The notes below the pieces were generated by a model. That model had not been told where the DNA came from and searched no databases. It was given only the letters and a program-made list of their open reading frames with translations. The position numbers and the translations under genes are program-made. Source: Streptomyces rubiginosohelvolus (lineage in GTDB: Bacteria > Actinomycetota > Actinomycetes > Streptomycetales > Streptomycetaceae). From it: a stretch of 64,000 bases of DNA. The DNA lies in NCBI RefSeq assembly GCF_014649875.1, contig NZ_BMTW01000005.1, positions 1 through 64,000 of the forward strand. The letters are read 5' to 3'. Below are positions 45,001-52,861 of this stretch, piece after piece (positions within the stretch are counted from its first letter, which is position 1; the number at the start of each line of letters is the position of its first letter).

Positions 45001-45169
45001 CGACGTCGAGGCCGAGATCGCCGAGACCGGCGGCATCGCCGTCGCCCAGCCCGGGAGCGTACCCACGGGGCGTACGGGGCACGAGAGCACCACCGCGCAC
45101 CCCACAGGCGCCGCACAGGACACACGGAACGAAGAGACGGGGGACACAGTCGAGGAGGCACGCAGTTGA
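42026..45169 (+). CDS. cvnA: Conservon sensor histidine kinase CvnA
   Basis: The 1,047-residue membrane kinase has a first helix RSRLVAGVAVVGVIVVAAGTPAVLG, an extracytoplasmic domain of about 310 residues (nitrate-sensor-like helices), a second helix LELAIALLGGCFLLAVGVSTAVA, HAMP, and a cytosolic dimerisation helix with LDHMATVMRRHSENMLVL. The ATPase domain has LLAELLENATSFSPP, SDEGIGM and GAGLGLQVTSLLAARHG. The last 330 residues are Pro/Ala/Glu-rich and disordered with Asp-rich repeats. This is the first gene of the four-gene conservon, which works like a membrane-linked G-protein switch. A GTG at 42053 (MQKKRPRSK...) is a plausible later start. Confidence 0.93.
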   Translation: MDESRLRAPVQKKRPRSKGTTRDGSGATPPAPGADKRTVRVRSRLVAGVAVVGVIVVAAGTPAVLGASADLTESQRLVTLAELNQQAVTLGHSLADERDAVTAYIAAGRAEEGDGGDGAKNRTARTTRVDQQIDEIHDAASAALRRDLSTVPSVRRSALTGKGSALEAHQAYSDLIAKLHGIAAELAEKTPPRAADATRAPLTLGGASEQASATRGLLLAALSVPSPEPTAPQTDPFTGLPVQTQDEGAARADRERDELSAAAQQARVRELAALADFDQAADPEARDKLSATVTGSQVNDAEKYLTRLTDRPELSEAERKVSPRKLEAALSARVDRMRSVESALTTGQVQHLEGLRDDDVTALELAIALLGGCFLLAVGVSTAVARTLTQPLAVLRIGAARLAEDPENAEPVRYTGRNDEFAQVVRSMNTLHGRLTALHQDLGGRVESLTAERSGLIKSRESLAQQRTELQERTAELATQLGQLKNTVHHTFVNLSLRTLGLVERQLGVIEGLEEREQDPERLATLFKLDHMATVMRRHSENMLVLAGAEHGHGHAGPIPLVDVARAAVSEIERYERVTIQSLPPHAQIAGFAADDLSHLLAELLENATSFSPPDSHVELSGWLLESGEVMLSVSDEGIGMSTVRMDELNARLADPASFEAGEQNADGAGLGLQVTSLLAARHGVRVQLREQKGSGVTAVVVLPQALLPKTLPAATPPAVQLPGDAPTLNLPGSVAEANSNALPSRSPQPAALPEPAADAENAHETAAGTPAEPGPAEADPMIAAAERTIRENADASEGADAGTAPAETADENPEATAVPPQDRTREVRQPIAETETDAGTAPDADADADTDTAAESESEITLQVRLPKPPAAPAEEAAPSADPYAIGPDRHERPADTGPGHHDPDGPAFRPAPRAEAPEAAAVPDAPAETVPGPRRPEPGRVTDKGLPKRTPKVVRPDDATPAPGRTGSLDRDALRRRLGSFHQAAKEGRRDVEAEIAETGGIAVAQPGSVPTGRTGHESTTAHPTGAAQDTRNEETGDTVEEARS

Positions 45170-45645
45170 CTGCGCCCAGCACATTCGGGCTGAGTACCGA
45201 GGCCCGGAACCTTCACTGGTTGCTGAGCAATCTCGTGGAGGAGGTGCCAGGGGTCCACTCGGTCACCGTCGTCTCGTCCGACGGCCTGATGCTGCTCTCC
45301 TCCGACCCCGGCCATCACCAGGCGAAGGCCGCCGGACCGTCGGACGGCCCCAAGGGATCCAGCGCCGACCTGGCCACGATCGTCTCCGGCATCGGTTCGC
45401 TGACCGTCGGAGCCGCGAAGCTGATGGACGGCGGCGGCGTCAAACAGACGATGGTCGCCATGGACGAGGGCAGCGTCTTCGTCATGTCGATCAGCGACGG
45501 CTCCCTCCTCGGCGTCCACGCCACCCCGGACTGCGACATGAGCGTCGTCGCGTACCACATGGCCCTCTTCGTCGGCCGGGCCGGACACGTCCTCACCCCC
45601 GAACTCCGCAGCGAGCTGCGCACATCGATGGAGAGCGCCCTGTGA
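45166..45645 (+). CDS. cvnB: Conservon roadblock/LC7 protein CvnB
   Basis: The 159-residue protein has the roadblock/LC7 fold: ARNLHWLLSNLVEEVPGVHSVTVVSSDGLMLLSS, then VGAAKLMDGGGVKQTMVAMDEGSVFVMSISDGSLLGVHA. In conservons this protein is thought to interact with the CvnD GTPase, like MglB with MglA. The TTG start overlaps the cvnA stop. It is cytosolic and co-translated with its neighbours. Confidence 0.95.
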   Translation: MTAPSTFGLSTEARNLHWLLSNLVEEVPGVHSVTVVSSDGLMLLSSDPGHHQAKAAGPSDGPKGSSADLATIVSGIGSLTVGAAKLMDGGGVKQTMVAMDEGSVFVMSISDGSLLGVHATPDCDMSVVAYHMALFVGRAGHVLTPELRSELRTSMESAL

Positions 45646-46058
45646 CCACCGCCGCAGCGGAACCCGCCCCCCGGCTCCCCGTCCGCGGGGCCGACAAGCG
45701 CCCCGCCCGGGTCCGCCCGTACTCCCTCACCGGCGGCCGCACCCGGTTCGGGCACGTCCTGCTGGTCGAGACGTTCGTCGCTGCCCTCGAAGCACCCGAG
45801 GAGCGCCGCGAACTCACCAACGGCAACCTCGCATCGCGGGTCATGCCGGAGCTCCAGGCCATCGTCGAACTCTGCCGCCGCATGCGTACGGTCGCGGAGA
45901 TCTCGGCCCTGTTGAAGATGCCGCTCGGAGTCGTCCGGGTGCTGCTCAGCGACCTGGCCGACCAAGGAAAGATCCGCGTGTACGGAACCGGTCACGGCAC
46001 CGGCCAGCCCGACCGCGCACTGCTCGAAAGGGTGCTCAATGGACTCCGCCGTCTCTGA
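45642..46058 (+). CDS. cvnC: Conservon DUF742 protein CvnC
   Basis: The 138-residue DUF742 protein shows RPYSLTGGRTRFGHVLLVETFVAALE, then LCRRMRTVAEISALLKMPLGVVRVLLSDLADQGKIRVYG, a winged-helix-like C-terminal half. DUF742 proteins occur only in conservon-like operons, with a possible DNA- or protein-binding role. The GTG start overlaps the cvnB stop (GTGA). Confidence 0.94.
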   Translation: MTTAAAEPAPRLPVRGADKRPARVRPYSLTGGRTRFGHVLLVETFVAALEAPEERRELTNGNLASRVMPELQAIVELCRRMRTVAEISALLKMPLGVVRVLLSDLADQGKIRVYGTGHGTGQPDRALLERVLNGLRRL

Positions 46059-46713
46059 GGCGCCGCTCTTCGCCCCGCGTCAGCCGGGCTCCCGGGACGA
46101 CCGGCCGTCGCAGCCCCAGGACCAGGCCGAGGAGTCCCTCCAGGCCTGGCAGCTCGACCACACCCGCGCCCCCACCGCCACCAAGATCGTGGTGGCGGGC
46201 GGATTCGGCGTCGGCAAGACGACGTTCGTCGGCTCGGTCTCCGAGATCACACCGCTCCAGACCGAAGCGCTGATGACCCAGGCCAGCGAGGAGACCGACG
46301 ATCTCTCGGCGACGCCGGAGAAGACCACCACGACGGTGGCCATGGACTTCGGCCGTCTCACCCTCGACGACGACCTCGTCCTGTACGTCTTCGGCACCCC
46401 GGGCCAGCAGCGCTTCTGGTTCATGTGGGACGACCTGGTGCGCGGGGCGATCGGCGCGGTCGTCCTCGCCGACACCCGGCGTCTGGAGGACTGCTTCCCG
46501 GCGCTCGACTACTTCGAGAGCTGCGGCCTCCCCTACATCGTGGCGGTCAACCACTTCGAGGGAACCCCCGGTTACGAGGCGGAGGACGTCAGGGAGGCCC
46601 TGACCGTACCCCCGCAGGTGCCGATAGTGATCATGGACGCGCGTAACAGGATCACGGTCGTCGAGTCGCTGCTGGCCCTCGTGGGCCATGCTCTCGACGT
46701 CACCCCCGCCTGA
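46039..46713 (+). CDS. cvnD: Conservon GTP-binding protein CvnD
   Basis: The 224-residue small GTPase has a P-loop GGFGVGKTT at residues 54-62, the conservon-type switch/G3 region YVFGTPGQQRFWFMWDDL and a G4-like VAVNHFEG in place of NKxD. A 45-residue N-terminal extension precedes the fold. It is the switch component of the module. The first 20 bases overlap cvnC. The 39-base gap to the flavoprotein gene suggests co-transcription. Confidence 0.95.
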   Translation: MDSAVSEAPLFAPRQPGSRDDRPSQPQDQAEESLQAWQLDHTRAPTATKIVVAGGFGVGKTTFVGSVSEITPLQTEALMTQASEETDDLSATPEKTTTTVAMDFGRLTLDDDLVLYVFGTPGQQRFWFMWDDLVRGAIGAVVLADTRRLEDCFPALDYFESCGLPYIVAVNHFEGTPGYEAEDVREALTVPPQVPIVIMDARNRITVVESLLALVGHALDVTPA

Positions 46714-46752
46714 CGCCTCGAATTCAGAAACGACGGAGCACGGAGAGCCGCG

Positions 46753-47988
46753 ATGCGGAAGATACTCATAGTCGGAGCCGGCCAGTCCGGGCTCCAGCTG
46801 GCCCTGGGGCTGCAGTCCAGAGGCTACGAAGTCACCCTGATGTCCAACCGGACCGCCGACGAGATCCGCTCCGGCCGGGTCATGTCGACGCAGTGCATGT
46901 TCCACACCGCGCTCCAGCACGAGCGGGACTACCAGCTGAACTTCTGGGAGTCCCAGGCCCCGAAGATCGAGGGACTCGGCGTCTCCGTCGCCGCCCCCGA
47001 CTCCTCCCGCGCCATCGACTGGGTCGGCAAGCTGGACGGGTACGCCCAGTCCGTCGACCAGCGCGTGAAGATGGCCGGCTGGATGGAGACCTTCGCCCAG
47101 CGCGGCGGACAGCTCGTCATCCACGGGGCGGCCGTCTCCGACCTGGACTACTTCTCCCGCACCTACGACCTGGTGATGGTCTCGGCCGGCAAGGGCGAAC
47201 TGGTCTCCATGTTCGGCCGGGACGCGGCCCGTTCGCCGTTCGACGCCCCGCAGCGCGCGCTGGCCGTGGCGTACGTCCACGGCATGGGCCCGCGCCCGGA
47301 GCACCCGGAGTTCGACGCGGTCCGCTGCAACCTGGTGCCGGGCGTCGGCGAGCTCTTCGTCATGCCGACGCTCACCACCTCGGGCCGCGCCGACATCCTC
47401 TTCTGGGAGGGCATCCCGGGCGGACCGCTCGACGCCTTCCAGGGCATCAAGGACCCCTCCGAGCACCTGGCGAAGACCCTGGAGCTGATGGAGAAGTTCA
47501 CGCCGTGGGAGTACGCCCGCGCCACCAAGGTCGAGCTGACCGACGCCAACGGCACCCTCGCCGGCCGCTACGCCCCCACGGTCCGCAAGCCGATCGGGCG
47601 GCTGCCCGGCGGCGGCCTGGTCCTCGGCGTCGCGGACGTCGTCGTGGCCAACGACCCGATCACCGGCCAGGGCTCCAACTCGGCCTCCAAGTGCGCGAAC
47701 GCGTACCTGGACGCGATCGTCGAGCACGGCGAGAAGGAGTTCGACGCGGCGTGGATGCAGTCCACCTTCGACCGTTACTGGGAGACCGCACAGCACGTCA
47801 CCAAGTGGACCAACGCGATGCTCGGCGTCCCGCCGGAGCACGTGCTGAACCTGATCGGCGCCGCCGGCCAGCTCCAGCCGGTCGCGAACCGCTTCGCCAA
47901 CGGGTTCAACAACCCGGCGGACTTCGAGAACTTCTTCTACGAGCCGGACAAGACGAACGCCTACCTGGCCTCGGTCGCCGGGGCCTGA
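46753..47988 (+). CDS. StyA-like FAD-dependent monooxygenase (styrene/indole type)
   Basis: The 411-residue flavoprotein starts RKILIVGAGQSGLQLALGLQSRGYEVTLMSNRTADEIRSGRVMSTQCMFHTALQHERDYQLNFW, the FAD-binding N-terminus typical of StyA/IndA (group E monooxygenases). Later parts are LVMVSAGKGELVSMFGRD and GLVLGVADVVVANDPITGQGSNSASKCANAYLDAI, the second FAD motif. Such enzymes use FADH2 from a separate reductase to epoxidise styrene or indole; no StyB-like reductase is in the window. It follows cvnD closely, so it is probably an effector of the conservon. Confidence 0.88.
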   Translation: MRKILIVGAGQSGLQLALGLQSRGYEVTLMSNRTADEIRSGRVMSTQCMFHTALQHERDYQLNFWESQAPKIEGLGVSVAAPDSSRAIDWVGKLDGYAQSVDQRVKMAGWMETFAQRGGQLVIHGAAVSDLDYFSRTYDLVMVSAGKGELVSMFGRDAARSPFDAPQRALAVAYVHGMGPRPEHPEFDAVRCNLVPGVGELFVMPTLTTSGRADILFWEGIPGGPLDAFQGIKDPSEHLAKTLELMEKFTPWEYARATKVELTDANGTLAGRYAPTVRKPIGRLPGGGLVLGVADVVVANDPITGQGSNSASKCANAYLDAIVEHGEKEFDAAWMQSTFDRYWETAQHVTKWTNAMLGVPPEHVLNLIGAAGQLQPVANRFANGFNNPADFENFFYEPDKTNAYLASVAGA

Positions 47989-48006
47989 GCGCCCCGATCA
48001 CCGCTT

Positions 48007-48041
48007 CGGCGGCCGGACCAGCACCGCCGGTCCGGCCGCCG
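48007..48041. terminator. Bidirectional terminator, 13-bp stem
   Basis: Perfect arms CGGCGGCCGGACC (48007-48019) and GGTCCGGCCGCCG (48029-48041) close a nine-base loop between the convergent monooxygenase and NlpC genes. Confidence 0.87.
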
Positions 48042-48069
48042 AGGTCTGTTCGTACGGGCCACGTACGGC

Positions 48070-49359
48070 CTACGAGGCGTCGGGCGCCGCATCCGTGCCG
48101 TACCCCGTGTCCGAGCCGTCCCGCGCGCCCTCGGGCAGCTCCGGGCGGGTGTACGTCGACAGCGGGGCGCCGCCGGGGTCGGGGCGTACGGCCCCCAGCA
48201 GCGGGTTCGACGCCAGCGGTGAGACCTTGACCTTCGCGCCGGGGCGGGGCGCCTGCACCACCAGGCCGTCGCCGATGTACAGCGCCACATGGGTCGCCTT
48301 GGGGAAGTAGATCACCAGGTCCCCGGGGCGCAGCGCGGACACCGGCACCCTCGGGAGCTGCTTCCACTGCTCCTGCGAGGTGCGCGGGATCGCCCGCCCC
48401 GCCGCCGACCAGGCTTCGGACGTGAGCCCGGAGCAGTCGAAGGAGTCGGGCCCCTCCGCGCCCCACACGTACGGCTTGCCGATCTGCCGGACCGCGTACG
48501 CCACCGCGTCCCCGCCCTGCCGGGTCGGCGGCCGGGTGGAGCTGAGCGCGCCGGAAGCCACCAGCTCGCGCTGGGCCTTGTCCACGCCCTGCTGTTCGAG
48601 ACCGGCGAGCTGGGTGATCTGTTCCTCGGAGAGCGTGGCGAGCAGCCCCTCGACCTCCCTGAGCTTGCCGTTCACGGCATCGCGCTGCTTCTTCTGGCGG
48701 GCTGCGAGCTTCTTCTGCTGGTCCAGCGCCTTGCGGGAGGCGGCGGCCAACCGGTCGGCCCGCCGGGCGGAGTCGGTGAGCCGGTCCACCGTCGCCGCGC
48801 GGTTCGCCGCCAGCCGCCCCACGACGTGGCTCTGGTCCAGGGCCCGCTGGGGATCGTGGGCCAGCAGGAGCCGGAGGTACGCGGAGAACTCCGTACGCCC
48901 CTGGTACTGCTCCCGGGCCAGCCGCCCGGCGTCCCCGCGGCTCACCTCCAGCGCGGCCCGCGCCTTCGCCAGGTCCGCGTTCACCTTCTTGAGCTGGGCC
49001 GTGCGCTGCTTCAGCTTCTCGGCGGTGGCGTTGTAGGTCTCGCTCGCCTCCTCCGCCGCCTGGTAGCGGGTCTGGAGTTCGCGCAGCAGGGCGACGACGC
49101 TTCTGGGCGCCTCGGGGGCGGCGAGGGCGGTCTCGGCGTCGACCTCCGCAGCGTCCGTTTCCGTGTCCGTGTCCGCAGGGTCCTCGTCCGCCGCGTCCGT
49201 GTCGGCGTCCGCATCCGGCGTGTCCGTGTTCGTGTCCGTCGCGTCGGATTCCTCGGACGGTACGGGGCCGGGCTCGGCCGAAGCGACGGTGGCCGGCGAG
49301 ACCGTGAGCGCCGTGGTCAGCACGGTCGTGCAGACCGCGCGCAGGAACCTGCCTGACAC
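48070..49359 (-). CDS. Secreted NlpC/P60 peptidoglycan hydrolase
   Basis: The 429-residue protein has a signal peptide (RFLRAVCTTVLTTALTVSPATVASA) and an acidic Asp/Thr-rich linker (residues 35-75). A long coiled coil of about 190 residues follows, then a C-terminal C40 peptidase with catalytic Cys in PDSFDCSGLTSEAW, His in ATHVALYIGDGLVVQA and the third polar site nearby. This is the RipA/DipM-like layout for cleaving peptidoglycan stem peptides during growth or division. The GTG at 49359 has GGAGGTGAT upstream, a near-perfect Shine-Dalgarno sequence; the longer frame is not real. Confidence 0.93.
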   Translation of the reverse strand: MSGRFLRAVCTTVLTTALTVSPATVASAEPGPVPSEESDATDTNTDTPDADADTDAADEDPADTDTETDAAEVDAETALAAPEAPRSVVALLRELQTRYQAAEEASETYNATAEKLKQRTAQLKKVNADLAKARAALEVSRGDAGRLAREQYQGRTEFSAYLRLLLAHDPQRALDQSHVVGRLAANRAATVDRLTDSARRADRLAAASRKALDQQKKLAARQKKQRDAVNGKLREVEGLLATLSEEQITQLAGLEQQGVDKAQRELVASGALSSTRPPTRQGGDAVAYAVRQIGKPYVWGAEGPDSFDCSGLTSEAWSAAGRAIPRTSQEQWKQLPRVPVSALRPGDLVIYFPKATHVALYIGDGLVVQAPRPGAKVKVSPLASNPLLGAVRPDPGGAPLSTYTRPELPEGARDGSDTGYGTDAAPDAS

Positions 49360-49520
49360 GACATCACCTCCGTGACGGAGACGCGGCCCGGCAACGGACC
49401 CGTCCATAAGTGAGCGAATCCTATTAATCCGGTCACTCGGTGTCGGGTGATGCAAGCACCGCGCGGCGCGCCGCCCGGGGCATCCCCCGGACGGCGGTGA
49501 TGACGGGAGGGCGTGCTGCC

Positions 49521-52445
49521 TCAGGCCACCGGGAAGGCGTAGAAGGACCGGTCCCGCTGGACGACGACGGTCTCGCCGAAAGCGAGCGTCCGGTACGACG
49601 CGCTGACCGTCTCGCCCTTCGGGTCGGCCGACCCGATGTCCTGGAACTTCCACAGCCGCTCGCCGTCGGCCGCCGAGAACACCGTGACCTGGATGGCGTC
49701 GGCGGCGATCAGGGTCTTCTCGCTGCCGCTCAGCGTGAGCGAGGGGGCGGGTCCGGTGCCCGGCACCTCCGTGGAGCGGCGCCACACGAGCCGGCCGCTC
49801 TCCCGCTCCACCGCGCCGACCAGCCGGCTGCGTTCGGTGGTGTGGATGAGGGGCCCGGCGATCAGCGGGGTGCCGAACCACGAACCGTCACTGCCCTCGA
49901 CGCGCCACAGCGGCTTCGCCGTGTCCGCCTCGAAGGCCTGGAGGTCCTGGCCGACCGCCGCGTACAGCGACCCGTCCTCGTCGCCCGAGGTGGCGGCCTC
50001 CAGGGAGGCCGCGCCGTACTGCCTGGTCCACAGCAGCTTGCCGGTCTTCTGGTCGAATGAGCGGACCGACCCCTTCCCCTTGGCCTTCTTGACCTCGGCC
50101 GCCGTCAGACTGACCGCGTCCTGCCGTACGAGGACGTCGGCGGAGCGCTCCGCTACCACCCGGTAGGCGGGGGTGCCGGGGGCACGGCCCGCGGGCACGG
50201 GGGTACGCCACAGCTCCTTGCGCTGCACGATGTCGTACGCGAAGAAGTAGGCCTCGACGACTTCCTTGTCCTTGCCCTTCTTCTTGCCCTTCTTCGGCTT
50301 CGGGGCCTTCACCGTGACCGTGTGCGACCCGGTGAACCAGATGACCGGCCCGGAACTCCCGGCCAGCCGCCCGACGGTGAGCCCCGGCAGGTCGTCGAAG
50401 GCCTCGGTGTAGCGCACGCGGTGTACGACCTTGCCGTCCTTCGGTGACAGCCACAGGAACTCCGTCGGGCTCGCAACGAAGACGAGATCGGCGCCCGCCG
50501 CCAGTGCGACCTGTCCCTTCGCCCCGTCCGCGCGCTGCCACAGCCGCTTGCCGGTGCGCAGGTCGACGGCGCTGGCCTGGCTCTCGCTGGTCACCACGAG
50601 GAGCTTGTCCTGCCAGAGCGCGGTGGTGAGCGGGGACGACTCGGAGGCGGGGTGCGCGTAGATCCAGCGCGGCTCGGGGGCCTGGCCGGGGAGCGTACGG
50701 CGGGGCTTGGGCGCGGGCTTGTCGTCCGTCGCCCGGGCGGTGTCCCCGGACCCGAGCGCGGCGACCGAACCGCCGCCCACGATCAGCCCGCCGACGGCCG
50801 CCGCCGCGATGGTCAGGAGGGTCCGGCGGCTAGCGGCCGGGTCGGGCGCCGGGGCCGGTGCGGGCGGCAGCGGCAACGACACCATCGGCCCCTGGCCGGG
50901 ACCGGCCGGGCCCGCGGGCCTGGCCGGGAGAGCGGCCGCGGGGTATGGCGCGGGCCCGCCGTGCGTGTGGCTGTGCGGCTGCGCGGTGACGGGTGCGGCG
51001 GGCAGGGCGAGGGGTGCGGCGGGCTGCACGGGGTGCGGAGCCGGGAGGGCGTCCGGGGCCCGGGGCGCGGTGAGTTCGTGGGGGAGCGCGAGCTGGGTGG
51101 TCGGCCGGTCGTTCTGCGGCGGGCGCGGCCCGGTGTTGAGGAAGCGGGTGGTGCCCCGGTCCTCGCCGATGTCCCCGTTCCCCGTGTCGGCGTTCCCGGA
51201 GGGCGCGGGGGCGTCGGCGGGCTTCTGGAGCGCGGGCGCGTCCACCGGCGGCGCGGGCAGCGGCCGGGCGTCCTCGGGCTCCGGGGCCGCGGGGCTCTCG
51301 GCGGCCTTGGGGGCCCCGGAGGCCGTCACCGGCGGCGCGTCCTCCGGCCGTGCGTCCTCCGGTTCCGGGGCCGTGCGCGCGCCCTCCGGCTCCCGGAGCG
51401 TCCGGGGGGCCTCGGGCCGGGCGTCCTCGGGGGCGGCGGCATCGGCCTGGTCGGGCTTCGTCCCGGCGTCCCCGGGCGCGGCGGGGGCGACCCCCTGCTC
51501 GTGCTCCGCCGCGGCCGCCCCCTCCTCCGGCACCTCCAGGGCCAGCACCCGCGCCTCCTGGTCCGCCACCGCCGCCGCGAGCGGTTCGGGCAGCCAGCCG
51601 CCCCGGGCGAGGCCCGCCGCGCCCTCCAGGGCCAGCTCGGCGGCGACCGTGCCGGCGGTGGGCCGCTGATCCGGGTCCTTCGCCAGGCAATTCGCGATCA
51701 GCTCGCGCAACTCCTCGGGTACGGCGTCGAGTTCGGGCTCGTCCTCGGCGATCCGGCGGGTGGCCTCCTCGGCCGGGCCCTCCGTGAACGGGGTCGTCCC
51801 GGTCGCCGCGTACGCCAGGAGCAGCCCCAGTACGAACAGGTCGGAGGCGGCGGAGACCTCCTTGCCCTCGATCTGCTCGGGCGTCAGATAACCGAGCCGT
51901 ACCGACAGCTGGCCGCCCGGGCGGGCCTCCGCCGACGCTGCCGCGCCCAGCGGACCGAAGGCGGTCAGGCGGGGGCCGTCGGCGGCCAGCAGCACCGTGC
52001 CGGGGGCCAGGCCCTGGAGCACGGACCCGGCGGCGTGCACCCGGGAGAGGATCTCGGCGATGCCCGCGCCCAGTATCCGCAGCGCCCGCTCGGGCAGCGG
52101 ACCGGCGATCCCGATCGCCTCGGCCAGCGGCAGCGCGGGGACGTAACCCGCCGCCGTCCACAGGGGTTCCGTCTCGCCCGCCGGCGTCTCGGCCGGGTCG
52201 CCGGTGTCCAGGGGCGGGGTCACCCAGCCGCCCGCGAGGCGTTCGGCGGTGCGGGCCTCGGCCTGGAAGCGGCGGCTGAAGACGGGGACGGCGGCCAGTT
52301 CGGGGCGCGCGGCGGTGATGAGGGCGGTCTCGCCGGACGCGATGTCCCGGGCCACGTACCGCACGGCGCTCGCGCCTTCGTCGAAGCGGGCCAGCGCGGT
52401 GAAGCGACCGAAGCGGCGTGGATCGTCCTGACGCAGCGCCTCCAT
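49521..52445 (-). CDS. Pseudokinase-type Ser/Thr kinase-like membrane receptor with PQQ propeller
   Basis: The 974-residue protein has a kinase-like domain (residues 10-280) starting DPRRFGRFTALARFDEGASAVRYVARD. The three catalytic sites are altered: no Lys in strand 3 (ALIT, 41-44), LQGLAPGT (143-150) in place of HRDLKPSN, and AFG (162-164) in place of DFG. The LTPEQ segment of the C-lobe remains. A Pro/Ala-rich spacer leads to one membrane helix (RRTLLTIAAAAVGGLIVGGGSVAAL, about 540-562) and an outer PQQ-like beta-propeller (LWQRADGAKGQVALAAG, LLWTRQYGA, LVWRRS). It may sense outside ligands and signal without phosphotransfer. Confidence 0.88.
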   Translation of the reverse strand: MEALRQDDPRRFGRFTALARFDEGASAVRYVARDIASGETALITAARPELAAVPVFSRRFQAEARTAERLAGGWVTPPLDTGDPAETPAGETEPLWTAAGYVPALPLAEAIGIAGPLPERALRILGAGIAEILSRVHAAGSVLQGLAPGTVLLAADGPRLTAFGPLGAAASAEARPGGQLSVRLGYLTPEQIEGKEVSAASDLFVLGLLLAYAATGTTPFTEGPAEEATRRIAEDEPELDAVPEELRELIANCLAKDPDQRPTAGTVAAELALEGAAGLARGGWLPEPLAAAVADQEARVLALEVPEEGAAAAEHEQGVAPAAPGDAGTKPDQADAAAPEDARPEAPRTLREPEGARTAPEPEDARPEDAPPVTASGAPKAAESPAAPEPEDARPLPAPPVDAPALQKPADAPAPSGNADTGNGDIGEDRGTTRFLNTGPRPPQNDRPTTQLALPHELTAPRAPDALPAPHPVQPAAPLALPAAPVTAQPHSHTHGGPAPYPAAALPARPAGPAGPGQGPMVSLPLPPAPAPAPDPAASRRTLLTIAAAAVGGLIVGGGSVAALGSGDTARATDDKPAPKPRRTLPGQAPEPRWIYAHPASESSPLTTALWQDKLLVVTSESQASAVDLRTGKRLWQRADGAKGQVALAAGADLVFVASPTEFLWLSPKDGKVVHRVRYTEAFDDLPGLTVGRLAGSSGPVIWFTGSHTVTVKAPKPKKGKKKGKDKEVVEAYFFAYDIVQRKELWRTPVPAGRAPGTPAYRVVAERSADVLVRQDAVSLTAAEVKKAKGKGSVRSFDQKTGKLLWTRQYGAASLEAATSGDEDGSLYAAVGQDLQAFEADTAKPLWRVEGSDGSWFGTPLIAGPLIHTTERSRLVGAVERESGRLVWRRSTEVPGTGPAPSLTLSGSEKTLIAADAIQVTVFSAADGERLWKFQDIGSADPKGETVSASYRTLAFGETVVVQRDRSFYAFPVA

Positions 52446-52581
52446 GGCGCACCCCCTTGTGACCGTTGTGCGGCGACCGGATGGCCCGTCCCCGGCGCCT
52501 GACCGTCGATCTTAGACCCACCCCCCCCATTGCCGATGGGTCTAAGGGCCTGTGCCGTACGCGGGGACCGCCCGCGGTCGT

Positions 52582-52857
52582 TCAGTCGCGGCGCGGGGGC
52601 TTGGACCAGGGCCACTTGAGCGTGCGGTGCTCACGGCCGCCGGGGGCGTACTCGTACACCCAGCCGCGCTGGAACCCGAGCCGCTTGGTGTAGCCGGCCG
52701 GGACCCGCTGGTAGGCGTACACCGTGGCGGGGCCGCCGTCGGGGGAGGGCACCGGGACCTCGTACCACTTCGGCGGATGGCCGGTCGGGCCCAGCAGGAT
52801 CGGCAGGACCCGGCCGTCCAGGGGACCGCCGCGGAAAGGGGTGTTCTCGCTCTTCAC
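52582..52857 (-). CDS. Conserved hypothetical protein, 91 residues
   Basis: Unrecognised. The small cytosolic protein is Pro/Gly/Trp-rich with GGPLDGRVLPILLG, PPKWYEVP and a central YAYQRVPAGY, ending WPWSKPPRRD. A GTG start at 52857 lies four bases after the stop of the TetR gene, so it is likely the last gene of that operon. No signal or membrane segment is visible. Confidence 0.65.
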   Translation of the reverse strand: MKSENTPFRGGPLDGRVLPILLGPTGHPPKWYEVPVPSPDGGPATVYAYQRVPAGYTKRLGFQRGWVYEYAPGGREHRTLKWPWSKPPRRD

Positions 52858-52861
52858 CCGG

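Noticed and set aside
42035..45184. 1,049-codon minus-strand open frame opposite cvnA
   Set aside because: Mirror of cvnA codon bias; no recognisable domain, and cvnA is clearly coding.
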